From Halieaceae bacterium UBA4438 (GTDB taxonomy: Bacteria; Pseudomonadota; Gammaproteobacteria; Pseudomonadales; Halieaceae), in assembly GCA_002390485.1 (NCBI GenBank), contig DGPO01000092.1, positions 1,358-57,812 of the forward strand: a DNA stretch of 56,455 bases, given 5' to 3'. The notes under the pieces were generated by a model. That model was not told the origin of the DNA and ran no database searches. It worked only from the letters and a program-made list of their open reading frames with translations. Positions 35,850-45,513 of the stretch are shown here, in pieces. How positions within the stretch are numbered: the first letter of the stretch is position 1; every line of letters begins with the position of its first letter. The translations under genes and the position numbers were made by a program.

Positions 35850-37082
35850 ATGGGAAAGGCTGAAGTGTTAAATGTGCCGGTCTATTTAGATTACTTGTCG
35901 ACCACACCGGTGGATCCGCGCGTCGCAGAAGCAATGATCCAGTGTCTTTCGATGGACGGTGTGTTTGGAAATCCGGCGTCACGCTCGCACCAATACGGCT
36001 GGAAGGCTGAGGAAGCGACAGAGAATGCGCGTGGCCAAGTCGCCGAGCTACTCAACGCAGATCCGCGTGAAATTGTGTGGACGTCGGGCGCCACCGAATC
36101 TGACAACCTCGCGATCAAGGGCGTAGCGCACTTTTACCAGCGCAAAGGAAAGCACATCATTACCTCGAAGATCGAGCACAAAGCGGTGTTAGATACGTGC
36201 AGACAGCTCGAGCGAGAGGGGTACGAAGTCACTTACCTTGAACCCAATAGTGACGGATTAACTACGCCTGAGATGATTTCTGACGCCATTCGTGAAGACA
36301 CGACCCTTGTCAGTGTAATGCACGCAAATAATGAGATTGGCGTCGTCAATGATATCGCGGGTATTGGTGAAGTGTGCCGTGCACGTGGGGTCATTTACCA
36401 CGTGGATGCGGCGCAAAGCACCGGTAAACTCCCGTTAGATATGGACGCGATGAAGGTCGACTTGCTGTCGATCTCGGCCCACAAAATGTATGGGCCTAAA
36501 GGTATTGGCGCTCTGTATGTGCGTCGCAAGCCGCGGGTGCGACTAGAGGCGCAAATGCATGGTGGCGGGCACGAACGTGGAATGCGGTCAGGCACATTGG
36601 CGACCCACCAGATTGTCGGTTTGGGTGAGGCGGCGCGGATTGCTAATGAAGAGATGCAGGTCGAGGGCGAACGTCTAAAAGCGCTGCGTCAGCATTTCTG
36701 GTCTTCGATTAACGATATTCCCGAAGTCCACATCAACGGCTCAAGAGATCATCGCTTGCCCGGTGCGCTCAATGTGAGTTTTGCATTTGTGGAGGGCGAG
36801 TCGCTCCTGATGTCATTGAAAGATCTCGCAATTTCGAGTGGCTCTGCGTGCACGTCTGCAAGCTTAGAGCCGTCTTATGTGTTGCGTGCCTTGGGTCTTA
36901 ATGACGAAATGGCGCACAGTTCTTTACGGTTCAGTTTTGGGCGTTTTACGACACAGGACGACGTGGATCAAGCGGCGAAAAGTGTTCGTCACGCGGTCGA
37001 AAAATTGCGCGAGTTGTCGCCATTGTGGGATATGTACCAAGACGGTATTGATCTTGACACCATTGAATGGTCGGCGCATTAA
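35850..37082 (+). CDS. iscS: Cysteine desulfurase IscS
   Basis: 410 residues, slightly longer than the 404 of E. coli. The PLP lysine is Lys212 in [12 protein letters not shown]. The catalytic Cys334 sits in the mobile loop [18 protein letters not shown]. The N-terminus ([19 protein letters not shown]) and [11 protein letters not shown] are typical. It frees sulfur from cysteine as a persulfide and passes it to IscU and to tRNA-thiolation proteins. A hairpin and an AGGAG lie in the 29-bp gap before iscU. Confidence 0.96.
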   Translation: MGKAEVLNVPVYLDYLSTTPVDPRVAEAMIQCLSMDGVFGNPASRSHQYGWKAEEATENARGQVAELLNADPREIVWTSGATESDNLAIKGVAHFYQRKGKHIITSKIEHKAVLDTCRQLEREGYEVTYLEPNSDGLTTPEMISDAIREDTTLVSVMHANNEIGVVNDIAGIGEVCRARGVIYHVDAAQSTGKLPLDMDAMKVDLLSISAHKMYGPKGIGALYVRRKPRVRLEAQMHGGGHERGMRSGTLATHQIVGLGEAARIANEEMQVEGERLKALRQHFWSSINDIPEVHINGSRDHRLPGALNVSFAFVEGESLLMSLKDLAISSGSACTSASLEPSYVLRALGLNDEMAHSSLRFSFGRFTTQDDVDQAAKSVRHAVEKLRELSPLWDMYQDGIDLDTIEWSAH

Positions 37083-37084
37083 CA

Positions 37085-37097
37085 GGCGCTAAGCGCC
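37085..37097 (+). other. Stem-loop between iscS and iscU
   Basis: GGCGC-TAA-GCGCC is a perfect 5-bp stem 2 nt after the iscS stop codon and 4 nt before the iscU AGGAG. It could protect or separate the iscU message after cleavage. Short GC-rich hairpins are also common by chance. Confidence 0.35.
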
Positions 37098-37111
37098 GAA
37101 AGGAGTAGGTT

Positions 37112-37495
37112 ATGGCTTACAGTGAAAAAGTAATTGATCATTATGAAAATCCCCGAAATGTTGGGAAACTCGATGCCGATAGCGACAATGTCGGTACCGG
37201 CATGGTCGGGGCGCCTGCTTGTGGTGACGTGATGCGTCTGCAGATACAGGTCAATGACGAGGGTGTGATCGAAGACGCTAAATTCAAGACCTATGGTTGT
37301 GGGTCAGCAATTGCGTCCAGCTCACTGCTCACCGAGTGGGTCAAAGGCAAGAAGTTGGATGAAGCTGCGGCGATTAAAAATACTGAAATTGCTCAGGAGC
37401 TGGCGTTGCCGCCTGTGAAAATCCACTGTTCAGTGCTCGCTGAGGATGCCATTAAGGCTGCCGTTAAGAACTTCCGTGAGAAGCGGGGCGAGTAA
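37112..37495 (+). CDS. iscU: Fe-S cluster scaffold IscU
   Basis: 127 residues. The three cluster cysteines are in [23 protein letters not shown] and [12 protein letters not shown]. The chaperone-recognition motif LPPVK, which HscA binds, precedes the last one. AGGAG stands 8 nt before the ATG. Clusters are assembled on this protein from IscS sulfur and iron. The stop overlaps the iscA start by one base (TAATG). Confidence 0.97.
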   Translation: MAYSEKVIDHYENPRNVGKLDADSDNVGTGMVGAPACGDVMRLQIQVNDEGVIEDAKFKTYGCGSAIASSSLLTEWVKGKKLDEAAAIKNTEIAQELALPPVKIHCSVLAEDAIKAAVKNFREKRGE

Positions 37496-37818
37496 TGACC
37501 ATTAGCGTAACAACCGCTGCCGCCCAGCACGTGAGCAAACAGCTGACGGCACGAGGCTGTGGAGAGGGGATTCGCATCGGTGTTAAAACGTCAGGGTGTT
37601 CGGGGCTAGCCTACGTGCTTGAGTTCGTAGACCAACGCGATCCTGCGGACACCATCTTTGAAACGGATGGCGTGTGCGTTTTTGTGGATCCAAAGAGCTT
37701 AGTGTACCTGGACGGCACCATCGTGGACTTTACTCGAGAGGGTCTGAACGAGGGACTTGAGTTTAAAAATCCGAACGTCGCGGGTGAGTGCGGCTGTGGT
37801 GAGAGCTTTACAGTCTAA
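37495..37818 (+). CDS. iscA: A-type Fe-S carrier IscA
   Basis: 107 residues. The three conserved cysteines are in [13 protein letters not shown] and GECGCGESF. It receives clusters from the scaffold and delivers them, chiefly 4Fe-4S, to targets. One-base overlap with iscU suggests translational coupling. hscB starts 33 nt on. Confidence 0.95.
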   Translation: MTISVTTAAAQHVSKQLTARGCGEGIRIGVKTSGCSGLAYVLEFVDQRDPADTIFETDGVCVFVDPKSLVYLDGTIVDFTREGLNEGLEFKNPNVAGECGCGESFTV

Positions 37819-37851
37819 GTTCTGGACGTTAGCGCCCATTAGTGAGGTTTC

Positions 37852-38364
37852 GTGGCCAATTACTTTCAGTCTTTCGACCTGCATCCTCAGTTCGATATCG
37901 AGTTAGGTGCACTTGAACAGCGTTATGAGCAACTCATGCGGTTGTGTCATCCGGATCGTTTTGCTGGCGCACCTGCTTTCGAGCAGCAGGTCGCCGCGAA
38001 GCGAAGTGCCGATATCAATGAGGCCTTTGATGTGCTTAAACACGGTGTTAAGCGTGCAGGCCACTTACTGGAGCTTAAAGGCGTTGACTTGGACAAACTT
38101 GAGCGGCAACCCGCATCTCCAGACTTCCTTTTTGACCAAATGATGTTTCGTGAGCAGTTACAAGCATTCGATAGCCTCTCCGAGGCGCATGCTGACGCGC
38201 TGGTAGAACAAGTCTGCTCAGCTTACGCGTGCACTGAGGCAAAGTTCGCTGAGCTCTTTGAGTCCGGGGATATAACGGCTGCTTCGGCCTCCTGGGTTGA
38301 GTTCCACTTTCAGCAAAAGTTAAAAGATGAGCTGGTCAGAGCACAAAGCCAGGCGGGTCGTTAG
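37852..38364 (+). CDS. hscB: Co-chaperone HscB (J-type)
   Basis: 170 residues from a GTG at 37852 with GTGAGG just upstream. The J domain is at about 1-75 and the HPD motif at 33-35 in LMRLCHPDRFAG. The C-terminal three-helix domain that holds IscU follows (FLFDQMMFREQLQAF). It brings IscU to HscA and stimulates its ATPase. The gene is separated from hscA by 2 nt. Confidence 0.94.
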   Translation: MANYFQSFDLHPQFDIELGALEQRYEQLMRLCHPDRFAGAPAFEQQVAAKRSADINEAFDVLKHGVKRAGHLLELKGVDLDKLERQPASPDFLFDQMMFREQLQAFDSLSEAHADALVEQVCSAYACTEAKFAELFESGDITAASASWVEFHFQQKLKDELVRAQSQAGR

Positions 38365-38366
38365 AT

Positions 38367-40223
38367 ATGCTACTCCAAATTTCAGAGCCCGACAGTCCAG
38401 TAACGAATCAGCGCGTAAGGAAACGTGGTCTCGGTATTGATCTCGGGACAACAAATAGCCTGGTTGCGACCAAGTCAGAGCAAGACGCTTTGGTACTTAA
38501 GGGTCCCGACGGCACCGCCTTGCTGCCCTCCGTAGTTCACTTTGGTGACCAGGTCACGGTTGGCAATCCAGCACTTGCGTTGGCCGAGAGTGATCCGGGT
38601 AATACGGTCGTGTCGGCAAAGCGACTGATGGGCAGAGCACGCGAGGATTTGAGCCACATTCAGTTGCTTGGCTTGGAGGACTCAGACAGGCTTGCCTTTG
38701 ATACCGCCAGCGGACCTAAAACGCCGGTGGAAGTGTCTAGCGAAATTTTACGAGCGCTCTCTGAACGTGCTGCGGCCGTTTTGGGTGAGCCTCACGAGGG
38801 TGTCGTTATAACGGTGCCGGCGTACTTTGATGATCGACAGCGCCAAGCGACGCGTCAGGCGGCCGAAGTTGCCGGGGTGAACGTTTTGCGCCTGCTGAAT
38901 GAGCCGACAGCTGCCGCAGTGGCTTACGGTCTTGACGAGACTATTGCTGAGTCGAGTGTCGTGGCTGTCTACGATTTGGGTGGCGGCACCTTCGATATTT
39001 CAATTTTGCGGATGGAGCAAGGTTTGCTCAGAGTTCTGGCGACTGGAGGCGACAGTGCGCTCGGTGGCGATGACTTCGACGCTGTGATTGTAGATTGGCT
39101 TCAGACCCAATGGTCCCTGTCGGAGCCTACGCATTCTCAAATGCGACAGCTTCTTATGACTGCTCGAAGGGCCAAAGAAGCATTGACAGACTGTGACACG
39201 GTCAGTGTTGATGCGCCCAATTCAGTGGCACCCCAACCCAGTTGCGAACTCAGTCGCGAGCGGCTTCAGGCGTTATCGCAGTCACTTGTAAAGCGCACGT
39301 TAGACGCGTGTTCCAATGCAATGGAAGACGCGGGTGTCGAGCAGGTCTCGGAGGTCGTTTTGGTCGGGGGATCGACGCGAATGCCACTTGTTCGAGAATC
39401 TGTCGCTGACTTTTTTCACAGTGACCCCCTGTGTTCTATTAATCCTGATGAAGTGGTTGCACTGGGCGCTGCGATTCAAGCCGATGTATTAGTGGGTAAC
39501 GGTGATGGCCAGGAAGCGCTGTTACTTGATGTGATTCCGCTCTCTCTGGGTCTTGAGACCTATGGCGGACTCATAGAAAAGATCGTGCCTCGAAATTCGG
39601 TACTGCCGGTGGCCAAAGCGCAGGAGTTTACAACAGCAAAAGATGGGCAGACGGGTTTGGTGGTACACGTTCTTCAAGGCGAGCGTGAGCGGGTGGAGGA
39701 CTGTCGTTCGCTGGCGCGTTTTGAGTTGAGTGGTATTCCGCCAATGGTGGCGGGCGCCGCTCGAATCTTGGTGACATTTCGTGTGGACGCCGATGGACTG
39801 CTTGAAGTCTCTGCCAGAGAGGAAATAACGGGGACCGAAACCCATCTGGTGGTTAAGCCATCGTTTGGACTCTCTGATGATGAAGTCGCTACGATGCTTC
39901 GATCGAGTCAACAATACGCAGCCGAGGATATGCAGGCGCGTCAGTTGCGCGAAGCGCGGGTGGAGGCCGAGTCGTTATTGCATGGCCTCGCCGGCGCACT
40001 GGAGGCCGATGGAGATTTATTAAGTGTTCATGAGCGGCTAGGCCTTGATGGTGAAGTCGAGCGATTACTGCAGGTGTTGGATGCGGATGACGTGGACGTC
40101 ATTCGCCTGCGTGCGGACGAATTGGGTCAGGCGTCGCTTGCATTTGCTGAGCGACGGATGGATAAAAGTATAAAAGCAGCTCTTGGCGGTGTCGCCGTGT
40201 CAGAGCTTGAGTCTTTGGATTAA
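38367..40223 (+). CDS. hscA: Hsp70-family chaperone HscA
   Basis: 618 residues, as for E. coli HscA. The ATPase domain has GIDLGTTNSLVAT, then LLNEPTAAAVAYGLDE, VYDLGGGTFDISIL and VLVGGSTRMPLVRE. The substrate domain starts near 385 (DVIPLSLGLETYGGL). It binds the LPPVK motif of IscU to release clusters. A run of about 20 residues precedes the first motif, as usual in this family. fdx begins 10 nt after its stop codon. Confidence 0.96.
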   Translation: MLLQISEPDSPVTNQRVRKRGLGIDLGTTNSLVATKSEQDALVLKGPDGTALLPSVVHFGDQVTVGNPALALAESDPGNTVVSAKRLMGRAREDLSHIQLLGLEDSDRLAFDTASGPKTPVEVSSEILRALSERAAAVLGEPHEGVVITVPAYFDDRQRQATRQAAEVAGVNVLRLLNEPTAAAVAYGLDETIAESSVVAVYDLGGGTFDISILRMEQGLLRVLATGGDSALGGDDFDAVIVDWLQTQWSLSEPTHSQMRQLLMTARRAKEALTDCDTVSVDAPNSVAPQPSCELSRERLQALSQSLVKRTLDACSNAMEDAGVEQVSEVVLVGGSTRMPLVRESVADFFHSDPLCSINPDEVVALGAAIQADVLVGNGDGQEALLLDVIPLSLGLETYGGLIEKIVPRNSVLPVAKAQEFTTAKDGQTGLVVHVLQGERERVEDCRSLARFELSGIPPMVAGAARILVTFRVDADGLLEVSAREEITGTETHLVVKPSFGLSDDEVATMLRSSQQYAAEDMQARQLREARVEAESLLHGLAGALEADGDLLSVHERLGLDGEVERLLQVLDADDVDVIRLRADELGQASLAFAERRMDKSIKAALGGVAVSELESLD

Positions 40224-40233
40224 GGGGCGGGAA

Positions 40234-40572
40234 ATGCCACAGATTATCGTACTACCACACCATGAGATATGTCCTGCTGGTGCGGCGGTGGAAGCGGAGA
40301 GTGGGCAGACCGTTTGTGAGGTATTGCTGAAAAACCATATCGATATCGAGCACGCCTGCGAAATGTCGTGCGCTTGCACCACCTGTCACGTGATCGTCAG
40401 AGAGGGGTTTGACTCGCTAAGTGACGCTGACGAGCTGGAAGAGGACTATTTGGATAAGGCGTGGGGACTCGAGCCCGAGTCTCGGCTGTCCTGTCAGGCC
40501 GTCGTGGGTGCTGAGCCGCTTGTTGTTGAAATTCCGAGATACACGATCAATCACGCTTCAGAGAAGCATTAA
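40234..40572 (+). CDS. fdx: 2Fe-2S ferredoxin of the Isc system
   Basis: 112 residues from the ATG at 40234, which has GGGGCGGG upstream; a longer frame starts inside hscA. The cluster cysteines follow the Isc ferredoxin pattern C-x5-C-x2-C in HACEMSCACTTCHVI, and the fourth is in RLSCQAVVG. DKAWGLEPESRLSCQA is nearly identical to the E. coli protein. It provides electrons for cluster assembly. It is the last isc gene; iscX is not present after it. Confidence 0.95.
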   Translation: MPQIIVLPHHEICPAGAAVEAESGQTVCEVLLKNHIDIEHACEMSCACTTCHVIVREGFDSLSDADELEEDYLDKAWGLEPESRLSCQAVVGAEPLVVEIPRYTINHASEKH

Positions 40573-40591
40573 AAAGCACACTTTTGTTGCC

Positions 40592-40620
40592 ATGACAGCC
40601 TGAGGCAAAGGCCTTATACT
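40592..40620 (+). promoter_or_regulatory. ndk promoter
   Basis: ATGACA (5 of 6) and TATACT (5 of 6) are separated by exactly 17 bp. Transcription would start near 40627, about 65 nt before ndk. It makes ndk separable from the isc operon. Confidence 0.65.
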
Positions 40621-40692
40621 CCGCGCGCGCGACGCTTGTGGTCACTGCATGACCAGACCGAGCGTTCATTTAATTATTATCAGGAGACACCC

Positions 40693-41118
40693 ATGTCCGT
40701 TGAACAAACCCTCTCGATCATTAAGCCTGACGCGGTTGCAAAAAATGTCACAGGTCAGATTAACGCGCGCTTTGAAGCCGCGGGACTCCAGATCGTGGCA
40801 CAAAGGATGTTGCGTTTGTCGGACGAGGTTGCTGGCGGGTTCTACGCTGAGCACAAAGAGCGTCCTTTTTATGCGGACCTCGTCGGCTTCATGACTTCAG
40901 GGCCTGTTGTGGTTCAAGTTTTGCAAGGCGAGGGTGCGATTCTCAAGAACCGTGAACTCATGGGTGCGACAAACCCAGCAGAGGCAGACGCCGGTACTAT
41001 CCGAGCTGATTTTGCGAAATCGATTGACGCGAACGCAGTTCATGGATCGGACGCTCCCGAGTCTGCAGCAAGAGAGATTGCTTACTTCTTCGCCGCAAGC
41101 GATCTTTGCGGTCGATAA
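40693..41118 (+). CDS. ndk: Nucleoside diphosphate kinase
   Basis: 141 residues from the ATG at 40693 with AGGAG 7 nt upstream; a longer frame to 40636 is not supported. The catalytic His117 is in [12 protein letters not shown]. The start [16 protein letters not shown] and [17 protein letters not shown] are standard. It transfers gamma-phosphate between nucleotides through phospho-His. The rlmN gene begins 16 nt after the stop. Confidence 0.97.
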   Translation: MSVEQTLSIIKPDAVAKNVTGQINARFEAAGLQIVAQRMLRLSDEVAGGFYAEHKERPFYADLVGFMTSGPVVVQVLQGEGAILKNRELMGATNPAEADAGTIRADFAKSIDANAVHGSDAPESAAREIAYFFAASDLCGR

Positions 41119-41134
41119 GGTCTCTTCGCTCACG

Positions 41135-42283
41135 ATGCCAGATGGGGTGATCGCAACAACTAAGCCCATCAGCAAAGTTAACTTGCTGGGCATGACGCGT
41201 GCCCAGCTCGAACATTTTTTTGCTGAGATTGGTGAAAAAAAATTCCGTGCACAACAGGTGATGAAGTGGATTCATCATCAAGGCGTGTGCGACTTCCAAG
41301 TCATGACGAACCTTGGCAAGGCCCTCAGAGACCGACTCGAGACACTCGCGGAAATTACGCCTCCAGGCATCAGCAGTCAGCAAGACTCGACTGATGGGAC
41401 GCGAAAGTGGGCGATCAGCGTCACAGGGGGTGCACTCGTCGAGGCGGTTCTGATTCCCGAGGGGGACAGAGCAACATTATGCGTCTCATCCCAAGTGGGA
41501 TGCAGTCTTGACTGTAAGTTTTGCTCGACCGGTAAGCAGGGTTTTCAGCGCGATCTGACCGCTGCGGAAATTATTGGTCAAGTGTGGCTTGCGATCGACT
41601 CGTACGATGGTTGGCAGCCCGGTAAAGGACGGGTTGTCACTAACGTCGTGATGATGGGGATGGGGGAACCGTTACTCAATTTCGATAATGTCGTCTCCTC
41701 TATGGACCTGATGTGCGACGACCTCGCTTATGGCCTCTCAAAGCGCAAAGTGACGCTGTCGACATCGGGCGTGGTTCCCGCACTGGACAAGCTTGCCGAG
41801 TTATCTGATGTCAGTCTTGCCATTTCATTGCACGCACCGAACGATGAGATTCGCGATAAAATCGTGCCGCTTAATCGCCGGTACCCTATCGACAAGCTGC
41901 TCAGCTCAGCGCGGGCTTACATCGATGCGCAAACTGACAAGAAGCGCGTGGTAACGATCGAATACACCTTACTTGCGGGCGTTAACGATCAAGTGGAGCA
42001 CGCGCAGGAGCTGACGCAGTTGCTCAAGGACTACCCATGCAAGATTAATTTAATTCCCTTTAATGATTTTCCAAATTCTGGCTTTGAACGTCCCAGTGGA
42101 AATGCGGTTTCCAGATTCTGGAAAGTCTTGATGGAAGCAGGATTCATCGTCACAGTAAGGACAACACGGGGTGATGATATCGACGCTGCATGTGGACAGC
42201 TCGTTGGAGACGTTAACGACCGTACAAAACGTTCTGCTCGATATCGTGCACAATACGAAGAACTTGAGACACTAGAGGGGTAA
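41135..42283 (+). CDS. rlmN: Dual-specificity RNA methyltransferase RlmN
   Basis: 382 residues from the ATG at 41135 ([19 protein letters not shown]). The open frame extends back into ndk, but family alignment puts the start near here. The RBS is weak; AAGG lies far upstream. The radical-SAM cluster motif CxxxCxxC is in [16 protein letters not shown], and the methyl-carrier Cys is in [10 protein letters not shown]. It methylates C2 of A2503 in 23S rRNA and A37 in some tRNAs. It opens the rlmN-pilW-ispG-hisS-yfgM-bamB-der run that is conserved in gammaproteobacteria. Confidence 0.95.
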   Translation: MPDGVIATTKPISKVNLLGMTRAQLEHFFAEIGEKKFRAQQVMKWIHHQGVCDFQVMTNLGKALRDRLETLAEITPPGISSQQDSTDGTRKWAISVTGGALVEAVLIPEGDRATLCVSSQVGCSLDCKFCSTGKQGFQRDLTAAEIIGQVWLAIDSYDGWQPGKGRVVTNVVMMGMGEPLLNFDNVVSSMDLMCDDLAYGLSKRKVTLSTSGVVPALDKLAELSDVSLAISLHAPNDEIRDKIVPLNRRYPIDKLLSSARAYIDAQTDKKRVVTIEYTLLAGVNDQVEHAQELTQLLKDYPCKINLIPFNDFPNSGFERPSGNAVSRFWKVLMEAGFIVTVRTTRGDDIDAACGQLVGDVNDRTKRSARYRAQYEELETLEG

Positions 42284-42291
42284 GACGTTCG

Positions 42292-43053
42292 GTGAAATAC
42301 TTTTCACTTCTGATACTCACGGTCTTTTTGAACGCATGTGTGACCGAAACCTCGGGCCCAGAGCCAGTGCCAGTCAATCCGCAAATGGCGCTCGAGCAGC
42401 GTGTGGGGTTGGCTCGACAGTACATTGGTGTCGGTGATTGGGCGAACGCGAAGCGAAACCTTGAACTAGCAGCTGATATTGACCCCAACAGTCCGGATGT
42501 ATTGGAGGCTTTTGCGCTGGTCTATCAGCGCACGGGTGAGTTTGAGCGGGCTGAGCGCAGTTTCGATCGTGCGTTAGCACTCGGTGGTGGTTCGCGGATT
42601 AAGAATAACTACGCGGCCTTCTTGTTTGCTCAAGGACGTTACCGCGACTCCGCGAGCGCGTTCGAGGAGGTGACGACCGACACCCTCTACAGAGGTCGAT
42701 CGCAAGCTTTTGTCAATTTGGGGCTGGCCCTATTGCAGACGGGCAATGTGCAAGATGCGCGTGCATCGTTTGATCGAGGGCTGCTCATGGAGCCACGAAA
42801 CGCCACTGCGCTGCTGGAGTTGACTCAGATCGCGCTTACCGAGGGTGATGAAGACGCCGCGAGTCGGTATTATGAACGCTATCGGCAAGGGGCACGCAGT
42901 CAAACGGCACGAGCCCTCATCCTTGGTGTAGAGATTGCGCGTCTTCAGGGCGATGCGAATTTAGAGGCGAGCAATATGATGGTGCTGAGAAACCTTTACG
43001 CCGAGACGCCGATTTTTAGGGCGTGGACAGCTGCACAGTTGGAGCAGCGTTAA
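42292..43053 (+). CDS. pilW: Type IV pilus biogenesis lipoprotein PilW/PilF
   Basis: 253 residues from a GTG at 42292, 8 nt after rlmN. The lipoprotein signal is MKYFSLLILTVFLNAC with the lipobox Cys16. The remainder is TPR repeats (for example DWANAKRNLELAADIDPNSP, then FERAERSFDRALALGG and QDARASFDRGLLMEPRNATA). This is the PilW/PilF pilotin architecture, which helps PilQ secretin assemble in the outer membrane. The location between rlmN and ispG is the conserved one. No other pilus gene is in the window. Confidence 0.9.
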   Translation: MKYFSLLILTVFLNACVTETSGPEPVPVNPQMALEQRVGLARQYIGVGDWANAKRNLELAADIDPNSPDVLEAFALVYQRTGEFERAERSFDRALALGGGSRIKNNYAAFLFAQGRYRDSASAFEEVTTDTLYRGRSQAFVNLGLALLQTGNVQDARASFDRGLLMEPRNATALLELTQIALTEGDEDAASRYYERYRQGARSQTARALILGVEIARLQGDANLEASNMMVLRNLYAETPIFRAWTAAQLEQR

Positions 43054-43083
43054 GACTATAAGAACAATTTAGGGGGACTCTCC

Positions 43084-44211
43084 ATGAGTCAGGCTTCACC
43101 GATCAAGCGTCGTAAGAGCCGCCAGATTATGGTTGGCAACGTACCTGTGGGTGGTGACGCCCCAATCAGCGTTCAAAGCATGACGAATACGGAGACGTGT
43201 GATGTCAGCGCGACCGTTGCTCAGATTGAGGCGATTGCCGATGCTGGCGCTGATATTGTCAGAGTTTCGGTGCCGAGTATGGACGCCGCCGAGGCGTTTA
43301 AAGAAATCAGAAAAGCCTCCCCCGTACCGTTGGTGGCAGACATTCACTTTGACCACAAAATTGCGCTAAAAGTGGCTGAATATGGGGTGGACTGTTTAAG
43401 GATTAACCCCGGCAACATTGGCAAAGAGCAAAAGGTGCGTGAAGTCATTGCGGCGTGCAAAGACAAGGGTATTCCCATTCGTATTGGCGTCAACGCGGGC
43501 TCGCTCGGTAAAGAGTTGATGCGTAAGTACCCCGAGCCAACGGCTGAGGCCCTGATTGAGTCTGCGCTGAAAAATGTGGATATCTTAGAGCGACACAACT
43601 TTCCCGATTTCAAGGTCAGTGTTAAAGCCTCCGACGTATTCATGGCCGTGGCTGCCTACCGTGGATTGGCGCAACAAATAGAGCAACCACTGCACCTTGG
43701 AATTACGGAGGCGGGCGCACTCAGGGGCGGTACCGTCAAGTCTGCCGTGGGTCTTGGTATGTTATTGATGGAAGGTATTGGCGATACGCTGCGCGTCTCC
43801 TTAGCCGCCGACCCGGTGGAAGAGGTCAAAGTGGGCTTTGAGATTCTCAAGAGCTTAAAAATAAGAGCAAATGGTATTAATTTTATCGCTTGTCCTAGCT
43901 GCTCACGGCAAAACTTCGATGTTATAGGTACAATGAACGAGCTCGAACGGCGCCTTGAGGACATTCGAACGCCGATGGATGTCGCAGTCATTGGCTGTAT
44001 CGTTAATGGGCCGGGTGAAGCCAAGGAGGCCGATGTCGGTCTGACGGGTGCCACACCCAGTAATTTGATTTACCTCGACGGGGAGCCGGATCACAAAATC
44101 AGTAACACCAATTTTGTTGATCATTTGGAATCCGTTATCCGCAAGCGTGCTGAGAACCTGGAAGCCCAGCGTGCCCGAGAAGAAGCGGACATTATTTCCA
44201 GCAGTCACTAG
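43084..44211 (+). CDS. ispG: 4-hydroxy-3-methylbut-2-enyl diphosphate synthase IspG
   Basis: 375 residues. The TIM-barrel part begins [20 protein letters not shown], and [20 protein letters not shown] is typical. The 4Fe-4S ligands are in [13 protein letters not shown] and [13 protein letters not shown], with the Glu of GPGE as the fourth. It makes HMBPP from MEcPP in the MEP isoprenoid pathway. AGGGGG precedes the ATG. rodZ, often present between pilW and ispG, is absent here. Confidence 0.96.
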   Translation: MSQASPIKRRKSRQIMVGNVPVGGDAPISVQSMTNTETCDVSATVAQIEAIADAGADIVRVSVPSMDAAEAFKEIRKASPVPLVADIHFDHKIALKVAEYGVDCLRINPGNIGKEQKVREVIAACKDKGIPIRIGVNAGSLGKELMRKYPEPTAEALIESALKNVDILERHNFPDFKVSVKASDVFMAVAAYRGLAQQIEQPLHLGITEAGALRGGTVKSAVGLGMLLMEGIGDTLRVSLAADPVEEVKVGFEILKSLKIRANGINFIACPSCSRQNFDVIGTMNELERRLEDIRTPMDVAVIGCIVNGPGEAKEADVGLTGATPSNLIYLDGEPDHKISNTNFVDHLESVIRKRAENLEAQRAREEADIISSSH

Positions 44212-44223
44212 GATACACAGTTA

Positions 44224-45510
44224 ATGAGTCAGTACCGCGCAGTTCGGGGAATGGTTGATGTTCTTCCCGATGAAACGCCGTTGTGGCAGATGCTTGAGCA
44301 AACTGCGCGCGATGTGATTGGCGCACACGGCTATTCTGAAATTCGAACACCGCTGGTTGAACGAACAGAGCTCTTTGCGCGATCCATTGGCGAAGTCACT
44401 GATATTGTAGAAAAAGAAATGTACTCGTTTGCTGACCGAAATGATGAGGGTCTATCTCTGCGTCCCGAGGGCACGGCAAGTACTGTTCGAGCAATGGTGC
44501 AGCATAATTTGATCCAGTCAGCTCAACGGGTTTGGTACATGGGTCCAATGTTCCGCTACGAGCGGCCACAAAAGGGTCGTCAGCGCCAATTTCACCAGCT
44601 CGGTGTCGAGGCGTTTGGTGTGCCGACGCCTGATCAAGACGCCGAGCTTTTGTTACTCTGCCGTCAATGGTGGAAACGACTCGGTATTGACGATGTTGTG
44701 ACTTTGGAACTCAATACTATTGGCAGTGCTGAATCTCGGCACGCCTACAAGGGGGCGCTGACCGCGTATCTGCGGCAGCACGTCGAGTCGCTGGATGAGG
44801 ACAGCCAGCGTCGCCTTGAGACTAATCCGTTGCGCATTTTGGACAGTAAATCTGCGGCTACGCAAAACGTGGTTGCTGACGCACCTGCAATGGCGACGTT
44901 TCTGGACGACGAATCGAAAGCGCATCACGACCAGTTGTGCGAACTACTGGGGCAGGCAGGGCTGTCTTTTGTTGCCAATCCAAACCTCGTGCGCGGCCTC
45001 GATTACTACAACAAGACCGTTTTTGAGTGGACCACTGATCGACTCGGTGCGCAGGCGACTGTCTGTGGCGGTGGACGGTACGACGGCATGGTTGGTCAGT
45101 TTGGCGGCAAGGCGACGCCGGCGGCGGGATTCGCCGCAGGACTGGAGCGTCTTATTATGCTGTTGCAAACGCTCGAGGTTGACGCAACAGACCCCCCCGA
45201 TTTGTACGTCATAAGTGCGGATTCAAATGCACTTAGCCAAGCGATGCTCGAGGCAGATAGAATACGCACTGAATTTCCGGGTTTGCGTGTTGTCCAACAC
45301 CTCGGTGGGGGCAGTCTTAAGAGTCAATTTAAGCGGGCGGACAAGAGTGGCGCCTCATGGGCCATGGTTTATGGTCCAGATGAACTGGCGCAAGGGACAG
45401 TGACTTTGAAGCCCCTGCGAACAAACGAAGAACAGACGAGCCTCGGCAGAGGCGCATTGAATGATTTTTTACACCGGTTAGAACGACTGGCGAGCGATAT
45501 TGAGGAGTAG
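44224..45510 (+). CDS. hisS: Histidyl-tRNA synthetase
   Basis: 428 residues, class II synthetase. The N-terminal motif AVRGMVDVLPDETPLWQ, motif 2 FRYERPQKGRQRQFHQLG, the HisA motif LVRGLDYYNKTVFEW and motif 3 AAGFAAGLERL are all present. A C-terminal anticodon-binding domain runs from about 330. AGGA lies before the ATG. It charges tRNA-His. yfgM follows after 3 nt. Confidence 0.97.
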   Translation: MSQYRAVRGMVDVLPDETPLWQMLEQTARDVIGAHGYSEIRTPLVERTELFARSIGEVTDIVEKEMYSFADRNDEGLSLRPEGTASTVRAMVQHNLIQSAQRVWYMGPMFRYERPQKGRQRQFHQLGVEAFGVPTPDQDAELLLLCRQWWKRLGIDDVVTLELNTIGSAESRHAYKGALTAYLRQHVESLDEDSQRRLETNPLRILDSKSAATQNVVADAPAMATFLDDESKAHHDQLCELLGQAGLSFVANPNLVRGLDYYNKTVFEWTTDRLGAQATVCGGGRYDGMVGQFGGKATPAAGFAAGLERLIMLLQTLEVDATDPPDLYVISADSNALSQAMLEADRIRTEFPGLRVVQHLGGGSLKSQFKRADKSGASWAMVYGPDELAQGTVTLKPLRTNEEQTSLGRGALNDFLHRLERLASDIEE

Positions 45511-45513
45511 GGA

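Noticed and set aside
40573..40692. Search for iscX between fdx and ndk
   Set aside because: The interval holds a promoter and leader but no open frame with the IscX pattern.
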